A stretch of DNA of 64,000 bases from Nocardioides sp. InS609-2 (GCF_023208195.1 NZ_CP060034.1:3224001-3288000), one strand, 5' to 3'; counted from the stretch's first letter, positions 1 to 9,551 are shown. The notes: generated from the sequence alone by a model not told the origin. Translations and numbers: made by a program.

Positions 1-802
1 CCGCGCCACCCGGCTCGTCGGAGTCGGGCTGCAGCCAGAAGCTGGCGTGCTGGCCGCGCATCTGCTGGAACTTCATGCGAGCGGCTGCGACGCCGTACTT
101 GAAGGAGACCTTGTCCTCGGTGGCGATGTGGCCGTTGAGGCGGTAGGCGTACTTGCCGAGGACCCTGCCGTCCTGCTTCGCGGTGCACAGGTCGGACCGG
201 TAGGGGTCCTTGATGACGCTGAGCCGGACGGAGCCGCCGCCGACGTTGACTGCCTCGGGGCCACCCTTCGAGCAGGCGCGGAATCCCTCGGTGTTGTAGT
301 CGGGGATGCGGTGCTTCCACTGGTCGCTGAGCGTGGAGCCGCTGAACTCGTCGGTGTACATCGGGTCGAGCCACTTCTCGTTGCTCACGGACTTGCTCGT
401 GACCTTGCCGACCTTGGCGCGGAGCTCGACGGCCTTGCCGCTGCGAGTCGCGGCGGTGGTGAACTCGGCGAGACCCTTGCGGTCGGTGAAGGCCTTGCCG
501 GCCTTCTTCCAGGCCGATCCCGACTTGACCTGCAGCAGGACCTTGGAGCCCGTGCGCGCGCCCCTCACCTTGACGGCGACGGCGGCCTTGGCCGAGTTGG
601 GGTTCGAGACCTTCTTGCCGTACTGCGAGATCTGCGGCAGCACCTGGATCGAGATGCGGGTCTTGGCCTTTGTGACCTGGGCCTTGGTGGGCAGAGACGA
701 GGCAGAGACCTGCGTCTCGGAGTTGGCTTGGGAGGCCAGGAGCAGAGAGGCGGGCATCAACAATGCGGCCATGCTCCCGACGATGAGTCGGCGTCCAGAC
801 AT
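1..802 (-). CDS. Secreted glycoside hydrolase family 16-like protein, C-terminus beyond window edge
   Basis: An open frame on the minus strand runs from an ATG at 802 to the window edge, giving about 267 residues without a stop. It begins with a signal-peptide-like stretch (basic MSGRR, then a hydrophobic core ending near ASQANS). Residues about 45-135 look like a beta-sandwich or Ig-like domain rich in Lys, Val and Thr. From about residue 140 the sequence resembles GH16: DEFSGSTLSDQW, and near the edge RGQHASFWLQPDS, the strand that normally precedes the catalytic ExDxxE motif. That motif would lie outside the window, so activity cannot be judged. GH16 enzymes cleave beta-glucans and galactans outside the cell. 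An AGGA sits a few bases before the ATG. The family call is by motif resemblance only. Confidence 0.72.
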   Translation of the reverse strand, partial: MSGRRLIVGSMAALLMPASLLLASQANSETQVSASSLPTKAQVTKAKTRISIQVLPQISQYGKKVSNPNSAKAAVAVKVRGARTGSKVLLQVKSGSAWKKAGKAFTDRKGLAEFTTAATRSGKAVELRAKVGKVTSKSVSNEKWLDPMYTDEFSGSTLSDQWKHRIPDYNTEGFRACSKGGPEAVNVGGGSVRLSVIKDPYRSDLCTAKQDGRVLGKYAYRLNGHIATEDKVSFKYGVAAARMKFQQMRGQHASFWLQPDSDEPGGA

Positions 803-939
803 GAATGAGTCCTGTTCGGGCGTTGGGTGTGGGTCAAGCCGCCAGCCCCAAGAACGGTGGCGGCGACGCATCCACCATAGCCGGCGAGTCGGAATCCCAT
901 TGCTTTGGTCGTCGTTGCGCGAGGCGTCCGTCCGATCGG

Positions 940-1455
940 TCAGGCGCGCACCGGATGGTCGACCCGACGCACCATGCGGATCTCCCACACATCGAGCTCG
1001 TCGTACTTCTTGCGCGCCCCGTCCCGCTCGAATCCGTGCCGGGCGTAGAAGTCACGGGCCCGCTCGTTGTCCTCCAGCACCCACAGCGACGCGGACTCGC
1101 CGCGCAGCTCCTCGGCGAGCAGCAGGCGCCCGACACCGCTTCCCCACTCGGCCTCGGCGACGTACAACGCGTAGAGCTCGCGCGGCGTCGGTAGGTCGTC
1201 GTCTCGGCCCGGTCCCGAGGCGGCGAAGCCGATCGGTACGCCGTCGCGCACCGCGATCAGCCGCTTGCGGCCGTTCTCGATCTGGGTCCGCCAGTTGTCC
1301 TCGGACCGCTTCAGGTCGAGCTGGGCCTCGAGCAGTTCTCCGTCGACGATGGGGGAGTAGGCCTCACGCCAGCACTGCTGGTGGAGCAGGGCGAGCGCGG
1401 CCACGTCGTCGAGCGTCGCGAGGCGCAGGCTGACGCCGGGCGGAGGAATGAGCAC
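940..1455 (-). CDS. GNAT family N-acetyltransferase
   Basis: A 171-residue protein from a GTG at 1455. It has the GNAT layout: an N-terminal helix region (SLRLATLDDVAALALLHQQC), a central strand GVPIGFAASG, then LYALYVAEAEWGSGVGRLLL, where the acetyl-CoA pyrophosphate loop (G-S-G-V-G-R) lies. It ends with the usual ARDFYARHGFERDGARKKY segment. The substrate cannot be told. The open frame extends further upstream, but that part overlaps the divergent metallo-hydrolase gene. The GTG at 1455 sits six bases after a CAGACT -10-like box on the minus strand, which supports this start. ATG 1473 is the alternative. Confidence 0.85.
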   Translation of the reverse strand: MLIPPPGVSLRLATLDDVAALALLHQQCWREAYSPIVDGELLEAQLDLKRSEDNWRTQIENGRKRLIAVRDGVPIGFAASGPGRDDDLPTPRELYALYVAEAEWGSGVGRLLLAEELRGESASLWVLEDNERARDFYARHGFERDGARKKYDELDVWEIRMVRRVDHPVRA

Positions 1456-1460
1456 GCGCC

Positions 1461-1467
1461 TAGTCTG
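1461..1467. promoter_or_regulatory. Overlapping divergent -10 boxes
   Basis: On the plus strand TAGTCT (1461-1466) lies five bases before the ATG at 1472. On the minus strand CAGACT (1467-1462) lies six bases before the GTG at 1455. The two hexamers share five base pairs, so both genes probably give leaderless transcripts from one mutually exclusive site. No clear -35 was identified. Confidence 0.4.
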
Positions 1468-1471
1468 GAGC

Positions 1472-2116
1472 ATGCGGATCATCAAGTTCGGCCACTCCTG
1501 TGTGCGCCTCGAGTACGGCGGCCGCTCGCTGGTGCTGGATCCCGGAGTGTTCACCGCGGCCGGTGCGACCGACGGCGCCGACGGAGTGCTCATCACCCAC
1601 GAGCACCCCGACCACTACCTGCCCGACCACCTCCGCGCGTGCGATGCGCCGATCTTCACGATCGACGCGGTGGCGGCGCGGATCCGGGAGGACGCCCCCG
1701 ACCTGCTCGAGCGGGTGACCGTCGTGTCACCCGATGAGCGGTTCGAGGTGGCAGGTGTGCCGGTCCGTGCGGTCGGCGAGCTGCACGCGGTGATCCATCC
1801 CGACCTGCCGCGCTTCTTCAACTCCGGCTACGTGCTGACGCTCGGCGACCAGCGCGTCTATCACCCCGGCGACGCGCTGACGCCGCCCGACGAGGACGTC
1901 GACGTGCTGTGCGCGCCGATCTGTGCGCCGTGGCAGAAGGTCTCCGAGGCGATCGACTTCGCCCTCGCAGTCGGGGCGCCGCGCAACCTGGCCATCCACG
2001 ACAAGGTCTACTCGCCCGAGGGGCTCGGCATCCTCGACACCCACCTGGCCCGATTCCTCAGCGAGGCCGACCAGGAGTACGCCCGCCCCGAGGACGGTCA
2101 CGACCTCCCGCTGTAG
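1472..2116 (+). CDS. MBL-fold metallo-hydrolase, UlaG-like
   Basis: A 214-residue protein starting MRIIKFGHSCVRLE, the usual N-terminus of the small UlaG-like metallo-beta-lactamase-fold group. The metal-binding motif is ITHEHPDHY (HxHxDH) near residue 50; a second conserved histidine is in ELHAVIH and an aspartate in VYHPGDAL. The fold binds two metal ions and hydrolyses ester, phosphate or lactone bonds; the substrate is unknown. The start was placed at ATG 1472 rather than the in-frame ATG at 1448 because the family begins here and TAGTCT lies just upstream. Its 3' end overlaps the convergent small membrane protein gene by 19 bp. Confidence 0.85.
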   Translation: MRIIKFGHSCVRLEYGGRSLVLDPGVFTAAGATDGADGVLITHEHPDHYLPDHLRACDAPIFTIDAVAARIREDAPDLLERVTVVSPDERFEVAGVPVRAVGELHAVIHPDLPRFFNSGYVLTLGDQRVYHPGDALTPPDEDVDVLCAPICAPWQKVSEAIDFALAVGAPRNLAIHDKVYSPEGLGILDTHLARFLSEADQEYARPEDGHDLPL

Positions 2117-2358
2117 CTCACCGACAACCCGACCTCGTCGAGCGAGGTGTTCTGCGTCATCGTCGCCTGGTAGATCCCGTGCTTCCACGTGTTGTCGCCG
2201 CTGGCGGACCAGCCGCCGTCCTCGAGCGCCAGCCCCGCGGCGTACACGAGCGCCATCCAGAGCCAGCCCAGCCGTTCGGAGCTGAGCCCGGAGCTGCCGA
2301 AGGCCAGGCCGAAAGCGCACCAGAGCAGGGTGGCGACCGCCGCAACGGCGACCCGCAT
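2098..2358 (-). CDS. Small two-helix membrane protein coupled to menF, function unknown
   Basis: An 86-residue protein whose ATG (2358) begins one base after the TGA of isochorismate synthase, so the two are almost certainly translated together. It has two hydrophobic stretches, residues about 3-22 (VAVAAVATLLWCAFGLAFG) and 29-47 (GWLWMALVYAAGLALED), followed by a polar tail with Thr and Ser. I do not recognise the family. Coupling to a menaquinone gene suggests, but does not show, a link to quinone metabolism. The end overlaps the convergent MBL gene. Confidence 0.6.
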   Translation of the reverse strand: MRVAVAAVATLLWCAFGLAFGSSGLSSERLGWLWMALVYAAGLALEDGGWSASGDNTWKHGIYQATMTQNTSLDEVGLSVSYSGRS

Positions 2359-2359
2359 C

Positions 2360-3631
2360 TCAGCTGGTGGTGAGCGCGTCGCGCACCGGCACGAGCTTGG
2401 CCTGTGACTCGGCCAGCTCGGCCTCGGGATCGGAGTCGCCGACGATGCCGCAGCCGGCGAACAGTCGCACGGTGTCGCCGTCGAGCAGGGCCGAGCGCAG
2501 CGCGATGCCCCACTCGCCGTCGCCGGTGGCGTCCATCCAGCCGACCGCGCCGGCGTAGCGGCCGCGGTCCATGCCCTCGATCTCGGCGATGAGCGCGACG
2601 GCGGCCATGGTGGGCGTGCCGCCGACGGCAGCCGAGGGGTGCAGCGCCTCGGCCAGCCGGAGGCTCGAGACGGTGTCGGCATCCTGGGCGACGCCGGCCA
2701 CGTCGGTGGCCAGGTGCATGACGTTGGGGAGGTGCAGCACGAACGGCGTCTCGGGCACGTTCATCGACGAGCAGTGCGGGTCGAGGGCGTCGGCGACCGA
2801 GCGGACGGCGTACTCGTGCTCCTCGAGGTCCTTGCTGCTGCGGGCCAGCGTCGCGGCCAGGGCGAGGTCGCGGTCGTCGTGGCCGGTGCGGCGGATGGTG
2901 CCGGCCAGCACGCGGGAGGTGACCAGCCCGCGCTCGCGGCGGACGAGCATCTCGGGGGTGGCGCCGAACAGGCCGTCGACGTGGAAGGTCCAGCACATCG
3001 GGTAGTCGGTGGCGAGCCGGCGCAGCGGCCAGCGCACGTCGATGGCCTCGGTGGCGGTCGCGACGAGGTCGCGCGCGAGCACGACCTTCTCGAGGTCGCC
3101 ACGGTTGATGCGGGCCACCGCGTCGGCGACCACGGTCATCCACTGCTCACCGTTGAGCGCGCCGTCGGCGAAGCTCACCTCGGTAGGCGGGCTGGCGGCA
3201 TCGACAGGAGCGAACGGGTCGAGGTCGCCCGGCCCGACGGTCGTCAGCCACGTCGTCTCGCCGCGTCGGCCGAACACGACCTGCGGCACGGTGAGCACCG
3301 AGTCGCCCGGCTCGTCGGCGAACGCGAAGGAGCCGAAGCAGACCAGTCCGGACCCGGGCTCGCCGACCTCGTCGGTCACGTGGGCGCGACCCACCTGCTC
3401 ACTCCACCACTTGTCGGCGTCGGCGAAACGCGTCGGGCCGGTGGTGCGGATCCGAGCCGCGATGCCCCAGCCCACCAGGCCCTCGCCCTTGCGCAGCCAC
3501 GTGCAGGCGTCGCCCTGGGGGAGCCGGTCCAGCAGATCGGGCACCGAGGCCGAGTCGATCCGGACGGTGCGTACGACGAGTGGCTTGGCCGCGAGGTCGC
3601 CGGAGCCGCCGGGGGTCACACTGCTCGTCAC
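2360..3631 (-). CDS. menF: Isochorismate synthase
   Basis: A 423-residue chorismate-binding enzyme that converts chorismate to isochorismate, the first committed step of menaquinone synthesis. The C-terminal two thirds carries the family signature: VLARDLVATATEAIDV, TPEMLVRRERGLVTSRVLAGT, LHPSAAVGGTPTMAA, then RYAGAVGWMDATGDGEWGIA and FAGCGIVGDSDPEAELAE. The start is a GTG; a TAGGCT box lies 8 bases upstream (3645-3640), consistent with a leaderless transcript. A siderophore or salicylate role (EntC, PchA) is possible, but no such genes are nearby, whereas menG and a polyprenyl synthase are. MenF is therefore the better call. Confidence 0.9.
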   Translation of the reverse strand: MTSSVTPGGSGDLAAKPLVVRTVRIDSASVPDLLDRLPQGDACTWLRKGEGLVGWGIAARIRTTGPTRFADADKWWSEQVGRAHVTDEVGEPGSGLVCFGSFAFADEPGDSVLTVPQVVFGRRGETTWLTTVGPGDLDPFAPVDAASPPTEVSFADGALNGEQWMTVVADAVARINRGDLEKVVLARDLVATATEAIDVRWPLRRLATDYPMCWTFHVDGLFGATPEMLVRRERGLVTSRVLAGTIRRTGHDDRDLALAATLARSSKDLEEHEYAVRSVADALDPHCSSMNVPETPFVLHLPNVMHLATDVAGVAQDADTVSSLRLAEALHPSAAVGGTPTMAAVALIAEIEGMDRGRYAGAVGWMDATGDGEWGIALRSALLDGDTVRLFAGCGIVGDSDPEAELAESQAKLVPVRDALTTS

Positions 3632-3667
3632 GAGGGCAGAGCCTACGCCGCGCCTCGTGAGCGCCGA

Positions 3668-4768
3668 TCAGGAGCGGTAGACGATGACCCGGTCGCCGAT
3701 CTGCACCTGGTCGAAGAGCCGCGCGACCCCGTCGTAGTCGCGCACGTTGACGCAGCCGTGCGACGCACCGGCGTAGCCGTGGGCGGCGAAGTCGGGCGAG
3801 TAGTGCACGGCCTGGCCACCCGAGAAGAACATCGCGAAGGGCATCGACGTGTCGTACAGGCTCGAGACGTGGTCACGGGACTTGGAGAACACCGAGAACG
3901 CGCCCTCCCGCGTGGGGAGCTCGTCGGAGCCGAACCGCACCTCGAAGGTCTCCTGCACCTTGCCGTCGATCACCCAGCGCAGGCTCTGCGAGCTCTTGTC
4001 GATGCAGAGCACCCGCCCGGTCTTGCAGCGCGGGTCCAGGGCAGCCGGCTTGGGCTCGATGTTGTGCATCTCTTCGTACGCCGGGGTGTAGGTCATCGCG
4101 ACGAGCCGGTCGAACGTGCGCTGGTCGACCTCGCCGGTCACCGGGATCTCACGCTTCCCCTGGAACCCGCGCACCGCGTCCACGGTCGCGGCGTCGTAGC
4201 TGCCGGTCACCTCGCCGAAGAGCCACGCGATCTGCTTGAGCCGCGCCTGCACACCGCGCACCTCCTCGCCCTCGGCGCCGGTCGCGTACAGCGCAGGGCC
4301 GGGCCTGAGCACGTTGAACTTCTCGTCGTGCGTCGGCGTCTCGGTCATCGCCGTCAGCCGCTTCCACGTCTTGTCGTCCACCTGGCCGGTGGCCTCGAGG
4401 CCACGCTTCGTCTGGAAGCCGCGCACGGCCTCGCGGGTCGCGCCGTCGTACGTGCCGGTCGTCAGCTCGGGCCACCACGCCAGCTGGAAGAGCCGGTGCT
4501 GCAGCTCGCGCACCTGCCCGCCGTCGTCACCCTGCGACAGCACGAACTCCGGTGCCGGCGGCTCGCTCGGCGTGGGTGCGGTCGTCGGGGTGCCGGTCTG
4601 GACCGGCCTGGTCGGCGTCGGAGTGGGAGTCGGCGCGACGGCACCTGCGGCAGCCGGCTGGGCCTGCCGGTCGGCGTACCAGCGCACGGCGAAGGCCGTG
4701 CCGATCGTCGTGGCAACGAGCACCGCGATGGTCAACACGGTCACCGTCAGGGCGCGCAGCGCCTTCAT
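3668..4768 (-). CDS. L,D-transpeptidase with two peptidoglycan-binding domains
   Basis: A 366-residue exported protein. Residues 1-30 form an N-terminal membrane anchor or signal ([20 protein letters not shown]). A Pro/Thr-rich linker follows (about 45-75). Two peptidoglycan-binding-1 repeats follow (about 82-142 and 164-228; each has the [15 protein letters not shown] or [15 protein letters not shown] pattern). The YkuD catalytic domain (about 250-366) has the motif [15 protein letters not shown] with nucleophile Cys339 and a histidine just before it. Such enzymes make 3-3 cross-links in the cell wall. ATG 4768 has a good GGAGG eight bases upstream; longer in-frame starts have no family support. 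It is divergent from menG. Confidence 0.9.
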   Translation of the reverse strand: MKALRALTVTVLTIAVLVATTIGTAFAVRWYADRQAQPAAAGAVAPTPTPTPTRPVQTGTPTTAPTPSEPPAPEFVLSQGDDGGQVRELQHRLFQLAWWPELTTGTYDGATREAVRGFQTKRGLEATGQVDDKTWKRLTAMTETPTHDEKFNVLRPGPALYATGAEGEEVRGVQARLKQIAWLFGEVTGSYDAATVDAVRGFQGKREIPVTGEVDQRTFDRLVAMTYTPAYEEMHNIEPKPAALDPRCKTGRVLCIDKSSQSLRWVIDGKVQETFEVRFGSDELPTREGAFSVFSKSRDHVSSLYDTSMPFAMFFSGGQAVHYSPDFAAHGYAGASHGCVNVRDYDGVARLFDQVQIGDRVIVYRS

Positions 4769-4876
4769 GGCATTCCTCCGGGTTCGTGAGCGTTCCAGTG
4801 TCACTGAGGAGGACTCACTTCCCGCGCATTTGGGTTGCCGAGCGTTGCTGCCCGGAGGTCGCCGTCCCGAGGGTCG

Positions 4877-4882
4877 TAGGCT
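4877..4882 (+). promoter_or_regulatory. -10 box of a probable leaderless menG transcript
   Basis: TAGGCT lies seven bases before the GTG of menG (4890), the spacing expected when transcription starts at or next to the start codon. No Shine-Dalgarno sequence is present between them. Confidence 0.4.
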
Positions 4883-4889
4883 CCCGCTC

Positions 4890-5579
4890 GTGGCTCGCGC
4901 AGAACTGGACAAGAAACCGACCGACGTACGTCGCATGTTCGACGCCGTCGCCAAGCGGTACGACGTCACCAACGACGTGCTCTCCCTGGGCCAGGACCGG
5001 CGCTGGCGCCGCGACGTGATCGACGCCGTCGCCCCGAGGCCGGGGCAGCGGGTCCTCGACCTCGCCGCCGGCACCGGTACGTCGAGTCAGCCGTTCGCCG
5101 ACGAAGGCGCCTATGTGGTGCCGTGCGACTTCTCGCTCGGCATGCTGCAGGTCGGCAAGTCCGCGCGCCCTGACCTCCCGTTCGCTGCCGGCGACGGCAC
5201 CGAGCTCCCGTTCGCCGACGACACGTTCGACGCGGTGACCATCTCGTTCGGCCTGCGCAACATCGTCGACCCGCTGGCGGGCCTGCGCGAGATGCGCCGG
5301 GTGACGCGACCCGGCGGCCGGCTCGTCGTGTGCGAGTTCAGCCACCCGACCTGGACGCCGTTTCGCACCGTCTACATCGAGTACCTGATGAAGGCCCTGC
5401 CTCCCGTCGCCCGCGCCGTCTCCTCGAGCCCCGACGCGTACGTCTACCTCGCCGAGTCGATCCGGGCCTGGCCCGACCAGGCCGGCCTCGCCGCCCTGAT
5501 CGCCGACGCCGGCTGGCAGGACCCCCAGTGGCGCAACCTCACCGGCGGCGTCGTCGCGCTGCACCGCGCAACCGCCTGA
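4890..5579 (+). CDS. menG: Demethylmenaquinone methyltransferase
   Basis: A 229-residue UbiE/MenG-type SAM-dependent methyltransferase that adds the last methyl group to demethylmenaquinone. Diagnostic features are the N-terminal [20 protein letters not shown], the SAM-binding glycine motif [25 protein letters not shown], and the late UbiE motif [19 protein letters not shown]. It is divergent from the L,D-transpeptidase gene and lies just upstream of the nuo operon, whose electron acceptor is menaquinone. The GTG start is preceded by TAGGCT at a leaderless spacing. Confidence 0.93.
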   Translation: MARAELDKKPTDVRRMFDAVAKRYDVTNDVLSLGQDRRWRRDVIDAVAPRPGQRVLDLAAGTGTSSQPFADEGAYVVPCDFSLGMLQVGKSARPDLPFAAGDGTELPFADDTFDAVTISFGLRNIVDPLAGLREMRRVTRPGGRLVVCEFSHPTWTPFRTVYIEYLMKALPPVARAVSSSPDAYVYLAESIRAWPDQAGLAALIADAGWQDPQWRNLTGGVVALHRATA

Positions 5580-5627
5580 CTTCGCCTGTAATTACGCAAC
5601 ACCAGCATGGGTTAAATGCGCAGGTCA

Positions 5628-5646
5628 GCGGGCCTTTCGGGCCCGC
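5628..5646 (+). terminator. Hairpin after menG
   Basis: A perfect 7-bp stem (GCGGGCC / GGCCCGC) closes a 5-nt loop (TTTCG), 50 bp after the menG stop. No U-tract follows, as is common in actinobacteria. It probably separates menG from the nuo operon. Confidence 0.45.
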
Positions 5647-5657
5647 GGCACCCCGGG

Positions 5658-5686
5658 ATGACGGAACCGGGGGTGCCCCCTAGACT
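5658..5686 (+). promoter_or_regulatory. Candidate nuo operon promoter
   Basis: ATGACG (5658-5663) and TAGACT (5681-5686) are separated by 17 bp and resemble -35 and -10 boxes of a primary-sigma promoter. Transcription would start near 5693, leaving an 80-nt leader before nuoA. Hexamer matches are moderate. Confidence 0.4.
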
Positions 5687-5701
5687 GTGCGTTGCGCCAC
5701 T

Positions 5702-5717
5702 CGTGAAGACTTTCACA
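5702..5717. promoter_or_regulatory. CRP/GlxR-like operator upstream of nuoA
   Basis: CGTGA-N6-TCACA matches the CRP/GlxR consensus TGTGA-N6-TCACA at nine of ten positions. It sits 57 bp before the nuoA ATG and downstream of the candidate -10 box, so binding would more likely block than activate. Two more palindromes follow directly: GGTCA-CA-TGACC (5719-5730) and GACCCGGGTC (5727-5736). Confidence 0.5.
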
Positions 5718-5773
5718 AGGTCACATGACCCGGGTCTCAGACGAGGGCTGTTCGACGGAAGGGAACGCACGGC

Positions 5774-6133
5774 ATGGAGCTCTACACGCCAGTCCTGGCG
5801 TTGGCCCTCCTCGCGGCGGGCTTCGCGATCTTCTCGGTGATCATGAGCGCCGTCATCGGGCCAAAGCGCTACAACCGGGCCAAGCTCGACTCCTACGAGT
5901 GCGGCATCGAACCCACGCCGCAGCCCGTCGGTGGCGGCCGGTTCCCGGTCAAGTACTACATCACCGCGATGCTCTTCATCGTCTTCGACATCGAGATCAT
6001 CTTCCTGTACCCGTGGGCCGTGCAGTTCGACGCGATGGGGTTCTTCGGGCTCATCGAGATGGTGCTCTTCATCGCCACCGTGTTCGTGGCCTACACCTAT
6101 GTGTGGCGCCGCGGCGGACTGGAATGGGACTGA
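5774..6133 (+). CDS. nuoA: NADH-quinone oxidoreductase subunit A
   Basis: A 119-residue membrane subunit of complex I with three predicted transmembrane helices. The conserved loop [15 protein letters not shown] carries the family cysteine, and [20 protein letters not shown] is the second-helix signature. It is the first gene of a 14-gene nuo operon. The start has GAAGGGA about 11 bases upstream. In this operon NuoA helps close the quinone site together with NuoB, D and H. Confidence 0.96.
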   Translation: MELYTPVLALALLAAGFAIFSVIMSAVIGPKRYNRAKLDSYECGIEPTPQPVGGGRFPVKYYITAMLFIVFDIEIIFLYPWAVQFDAMGFFGLIEMVLFIATVFVAYTYVWRRGGLEWD

Positions 6134-6137
6134 ACAG

Positions 6138-6692
6138 ATGGGTATCGAAGAGAAGCTGCCGAGCGGCGTACTCCTGACCACGGTCGAAGGCGTCGCCGGC
6201 TACATGCGCAAGGCGTCGTTCTGGCCCGCCACGTTCGGCCTGGCCTGCTGCGCCATCGAGATGATGACGTCCGGCGGCCCGAAGTACGACCTGGCCCGCT
6301 TCGGCATGGAGGTCTTCCGCGCCAGCCCGCGTCAGGCCGACCTGATGATCGTCGCCGGCCGCGTGAGCCAGAAGATGGCTCCCGTCCTGCGCCAGATCTA
6401 CGACCAGATGGCCGAGCCCAAGTACGTCCTCGCCATGGGTGTCTGCGCGAGCTCGGGCGGCATGTTCAACAACTACGCGATCGTCCAGGGCGTCGACCAC
6501 GTCGTGCCCGTCGACATGTATCTCCCCGGCTGTCCGCCCCGCCCGGAGATGCTGATCGACGCGATCCTCAAGCTCCACGACCAGGTGCAGGCCACCAAGC
6601 TCGGCGCGAACCGCCGGGCCGAGATCGAGGAGCTCGAGACCGCGGCCCTCAAGGCGCTGCCCACCTCGCACATGAAGGGCCTGCTCCGTTGA
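6138..6692 (+). CDS. nuoB: NADH-quinone oxidoreductase subunit B
   Basis: A 184-residue peripheral-arm subunit that holds the N2 [4Fe-4S] cluster, the last redox centre before the quinone. The four ligand cysteines are visible: adjacent Cys37 and Cys38 ([10 protein letters not shown]), Cys103 (GVCASSGG) and Cys132 (LPGCPPRPE). The gene starts 4 bases after the nuoA stop, and its stop overlaps the TTG of nuoC. Confidence 0.97.
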   Translation: MGIEEKLPSGVLLTTVEGVAGYMRKASFWPATFGLACCAIEMMTSGGPKYDLARFGMEVFRASPRQADLMIVAGRVSQKMAPVLRQIYDQMAEPKYVLAMGVCASSGGMFNNYAIVQGVDHVVPVDMYLPGCPPRPEMLIDAILKLHDQVQATKLGANRRAEIEELETAALKALPTSHMKGLLR

Positions 6693-7501
6693 GCGACGAG
6701 AAGTTGGACGACAAGTCGAACGAGCAGCCCGTGGCCGTCGTCCCGACCAAGGACTCGCCCACCGTCAGGCAGGACGGCGCGCAGAGGAGCCCGGCTCGCG
6801 AAGACCGAACGCGGGCGGGCGACCTGGTCCCCGAAGACGCCACCGTCGAGCAGGCTGTCGGCGTACGCCGCGGCATGTTCGGCACCCGCGGCACTGGTGA
6901 CACCAGCGGCTATGGCGGCCTGGTCGCCCCGATCGTCTACCCCGGTGCGACCCAGCGTCCGTACGGCGGCTGGTTCGACGAGGTCGCCGACGCACTCGAG
7001 GCCCGGTTGAAGATGACCGAGCTCGACGCCGCGATCGAGCGGGTCGTCGTACACCGTGGCGAGATCACCTTCCACGTACGCCGCGACGACCTGGCGTTCG
7101 TCGCGCAGATGCTGCGTGACGACGACAAGCTGCGCTTCGAGTTCTGCGCCGGCGTCAGCGGCGTGCACTACCCCGACGACGCCGGGCGCGAGCTGCACGC
7201 GGTCTACCACCTGCTCTCGATGACCCACAACCGCCGCATCCGGCTCGAGGTCAGCGCCCCTGACGCCGACCCGCACATCCCGTCGCTGGTGAGCATCTAC
7301 CCCACCAACGACTGGCACGAGCGCGAGACGTGGGACATGTTCGGCATCATCTTCGACGGCCACCCCGCCCTTACCCGGATCCTCATGCCCGACGACTGGC
7401 CGGGGCACCCGCAGCGCAAGGACTACCCCTTGGGCGGCATTCCCGTGGAGTACAAGGGCGGCAGCATCCCGCCGCCCGACCAGCGGAGGTCATACAACTA
7501 A
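6689..7501 (+). CDS. nuoC: NADH-quinone oxidoreductase subunit C
   Basis: A 270-residue 30-kDa-type subunit. The C-terminal signature [18 protein letters not shown] and the end [13 protein letters not shown] are clear. The first 75 or so residues form a charged, low-complexity extension not found in E. coli NuoC, as is usual in actinobacteria. The start is TTG at 6689, overlapping the nuoB stop as TTGA; no nearby ATG or GTG fits. NuoC and NuoD are separate genes here, unlike the E. coli fusion. Confidence 0.94.
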   Translation: MSDEKLDDKSNEQPVAVVPTKDSPTVRQDGAQRSPAREDRTRAGDLVPEDATVEQAVGVRRGMFGTRGTGDTSGYGGLVAPIVYPGATQRPYGGWFDEVADALEARLKMTELDAAIERVVVHRGEITFHVRRDDLAFVAQMLRDDDKLRFEFCAGVSGVHYPDDAGRELHAVYHLLSMTHNRRIRLEVSAPDADPHIPSLVSIYPTNDWHERETWDMFGIIFDGHPALTRILMPDDWPGHPQRKDYPLGGIPVEYKGGSIPPPDQRRSYN

Positions 7502-8841
7502 TGGCAACGAACGAAGACTTGTACGCCGACCCCTCGGAGACCAGCCAGGGCAAGGTGTTCACCGTCACCGGCCAGGACTGGGACTCCATCACCGAGGGCC
7601 TGGGCGACTCCGCCGACGAGCGCGTCGTGGTCAACATGGGCCCGCAGCACCCCTCGACCCACGGCGTACTCCGGCTGATCCTCGAGCTCGAGGGTGAGAC
7701 GGTCACCGAGGCCCGGTGCGGCATCGGCTACCTCCACACCGGCATCGAGAAGAACATGGAGTTCCGCACCTGGGTGCAGGGCACGACGTTCTGCACGCGG
7801 ATGGACTACCTCTCCCCGTTCTACAACGAGATGACCTACGCGCTCGGCGTGGAGCGGCTCCTCGACATCGAGGACGACATCCCCGAGAAGGCTCAGGTCA
7901 TGCGGGTCCTGCTCATGGAGCTCAACCGGATCTCCTCCCATCTGGTCTGCATCGCCACCGGTGGCATGGAGATCGGCGCCCTCACCGTGATGACGATCGG
8001 CTTCCGCGAGCGTGAGCTCGTGCTCGACCTGTTCGAGCTGATCACCGGCCTGCGCATGAACCACGCGTTCATCCGCCCGGGCGGCGTCGCCCAGGACATC
8101 CCGCCAGGCGCGCTCGACGAGATCCGCGACTTCGTCGTGTTGATGAAGAAGCGCCTGCCCGAGTACGCCGCCCTCTGCAACGCCAACCCGATCTTCAAGG
8201 CCCGCCTCGACGGCGTGGGTCACCTCGACCTCGCCGGCTGCCTGGCGCTCGGCCTGTCGGGCCCGCCGGTGCGCGCCACGGGCTACGCCTGGGACCTCCG
8301 CAAGACCGAGCCCTACTCCGGCTACGAGACCTACGACTTCGACGTGCAGACGTGGGACACCGCCGACGCCTACGGCCGCTTCCGGGTGCGCCTGGCCGAG
8401 ATGCACGAGTCGCTCAAGATCATCGAGCAGGCCGTCGAACGGCTGGCTGGCCTCGAGGGTGCGCCGGTCATGGTCGGCGACAAGAAGATCGCCTGGCCCA
8501 GCCAGCTCGCGATCGGCAGCGACGGCATGGGCAACAGCCTCGACCACATCAAGCACATCATGGGCGAGTCCATGGAGGCCCTGATCCACCACTTCAAGCT
8601 GGTGACTGAGGGCTTCCGGGTGCCCGCCGGTCAGGCCTACGTGCCGATCGAGTCGCCGCGTGGCGAGCTGGGCGCGCACGTCGTCTCCGATGGCGGCACC
8701 CGCCCGTTCCGCGCGCACTTCCGCGACCCGTCGTTCACCAACCTGCAGGCCACCAGTGTGATGAGTGAAGGCGGCATGGTGGCCGACGTGATCGTGGCGA
8801 TCGCGTCCCTCGACCCCGTGATGGGAGGCGTTGACCGATGA
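7501..8841 (+). CDS. nuoD: NADH-quinone oxidoreductase subunit D
   Basis: A 446-residue 49-kDa-type subunit that forms the quinone-binding pocket with NuoB. The signature [15 protein letters not shown] near residue 42 contains the histidine that contacts the quinone head. The C-terminus ends with the family motif [13 protein letters not shown]. The ATG (7501) overlaps the nuoC stop (TAATG). In-frame codons upstream of this ATG read through nuoC and are not part of the protein. Confidence 0.97.
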   Translation: MATNEDLYADPSETSQGKVFTVTGQDWDSITEGLGDSADERVVVNMGPQHPSTHGVLRLILELEGETVTEARCGIGYLHTGIEKNMEFRTWVQGTTFCTRMDYLSPFYNEMTYALGVERLLDIEDDIPEKAQVMRVLLMELNRISSHLVCIATGGMEIGALTVMTIGFRERELVLDLFELITGLRMNHAFIRPGGVAQDIPPGALDEIRDFVVLMKKRLPEYAALCNANPIFKARLDGVGHLDLAGCLALGLSGPPVRATGYAWDLRKTEPYSGYETYDFDVQTWDTADAYGRFRVRLAEMHESLKIIEQAVERLAGLEGAPVMVGDKKIAWPSQLAIGSDGMGNSLDHIKHIMGESMEALIHHFKLVTEGFRVPAGQAYVPIESPRGELGAHVVSDGGTRPFRAHFRDPSFTNLQATSVMSEGGMVADVIVAIASLDPVMGGVDR

Positions 8842-9551
8842 CTGCTCTGCCCGAAGCGCGTCTCGACGAGACGACGTACGCCGAGCTGGTGGAGATCGCG
8901 GCCCGCTACCCGCAGAAACGGTCCGGCCTGCTGCCGATGCTGCACCTCGTGCAGTCGGCAGCCGGGCGCATCACCCCCGAGGGCATCGAGGCCTGTGCCG
9001 AGATCCTCGGCATCACCGCGGCCGAGGTCAGCGGCGTCGCGACGTTCTACACGATGTACAAGCGCAAGCCGGTCGGCGACTACCACGTCGGCGTCTGCAC
9101 CAACACGCTGTGCGCGGTCATGGGTGGCGACGTCATCTTCGAGCGGCTCAAGGATCACCTCGACGTCGGCAACGACGAGACGACCCCAGATGACGGAGCC
9201 GGCAAGACCATCACTTTGGAGCACGTCGAGTGCAACGCGGCCTGCGACTACGCCCCGGTCGTGATGGTCAACTGGGAGTTCATGGACAACCAGACCCCGG
9301 AGTCCGCGACGCAGCTGGTCGACGACCTGCGCGCCGGGACCGAGGTGCACTCCACCCGGGGCCCGAAGCTCTGCACGTGGCGCGAAGCCGAGCGGGTGCT
9401 CGCCGGTTACACCGACGGCCTGGCTGACGAGGGCCCAGCCGCCGGACCGGCCTCGCTGGTCGGCCTGGCCATCGCCCGCGAACGAGGCTGGACGGCGCCC
9501 GAACCGGCAGCCACCCAGTCCGCACCTGCGCAGGAAGGCGGCTCGAAGTGA
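8838..9551 (+). CDS. nuoE: NADH-quinone oxidoreductase subunit E
   Basis: A 237-residue thioredoxin-like subunit carrying the N1a [2Fe-2S] cluster. The four ligands are Cys87 and Cys92 (VCTNTLC) and Cys132 and Cys136 (ECNAAC). It is about 70 residues longer than E. coli NuoE; the extra C-terminal part is Ala/Pro-rich and probably unstructured. It overlaps nuoD by four bases (ATGA) and the nuoF GTG overlaps its stop. Confidence 0.96.
   Translation: MTALPEARLDETTYAELVEIAARYPQKRSGLLPMLHLVQSAAGRITPEGIEACAEILGITAAEVSGVATFYTMYKRKPVGDYHVGVCTNTLCAVMGGDVIFERLKDHLDVGNDETTPDDGAGKTITLEHVECNAACDYAPVVMVNWEFMDNQTPESATQLVDDLRAGTEVHSTRGPKLCTWREAERVLAGYTDGLADEGPAAGPASLVGLAIARERGWTAPEPAATQSAPAQEGGSK

Noticed and set aside
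803..939. The gap between the GNAT and GH16 genes as a site for a small RNA
   Set aside because: No clear promoter plus terminator pair; only GC-rich sequence with weak self-complementarity.
2639..4789. A 716-codon plus-strand frame across menF and the L,D-transpeptidase
   Set aside because: Shadow of two well-supported minus-strand genes; no recognisable domain.
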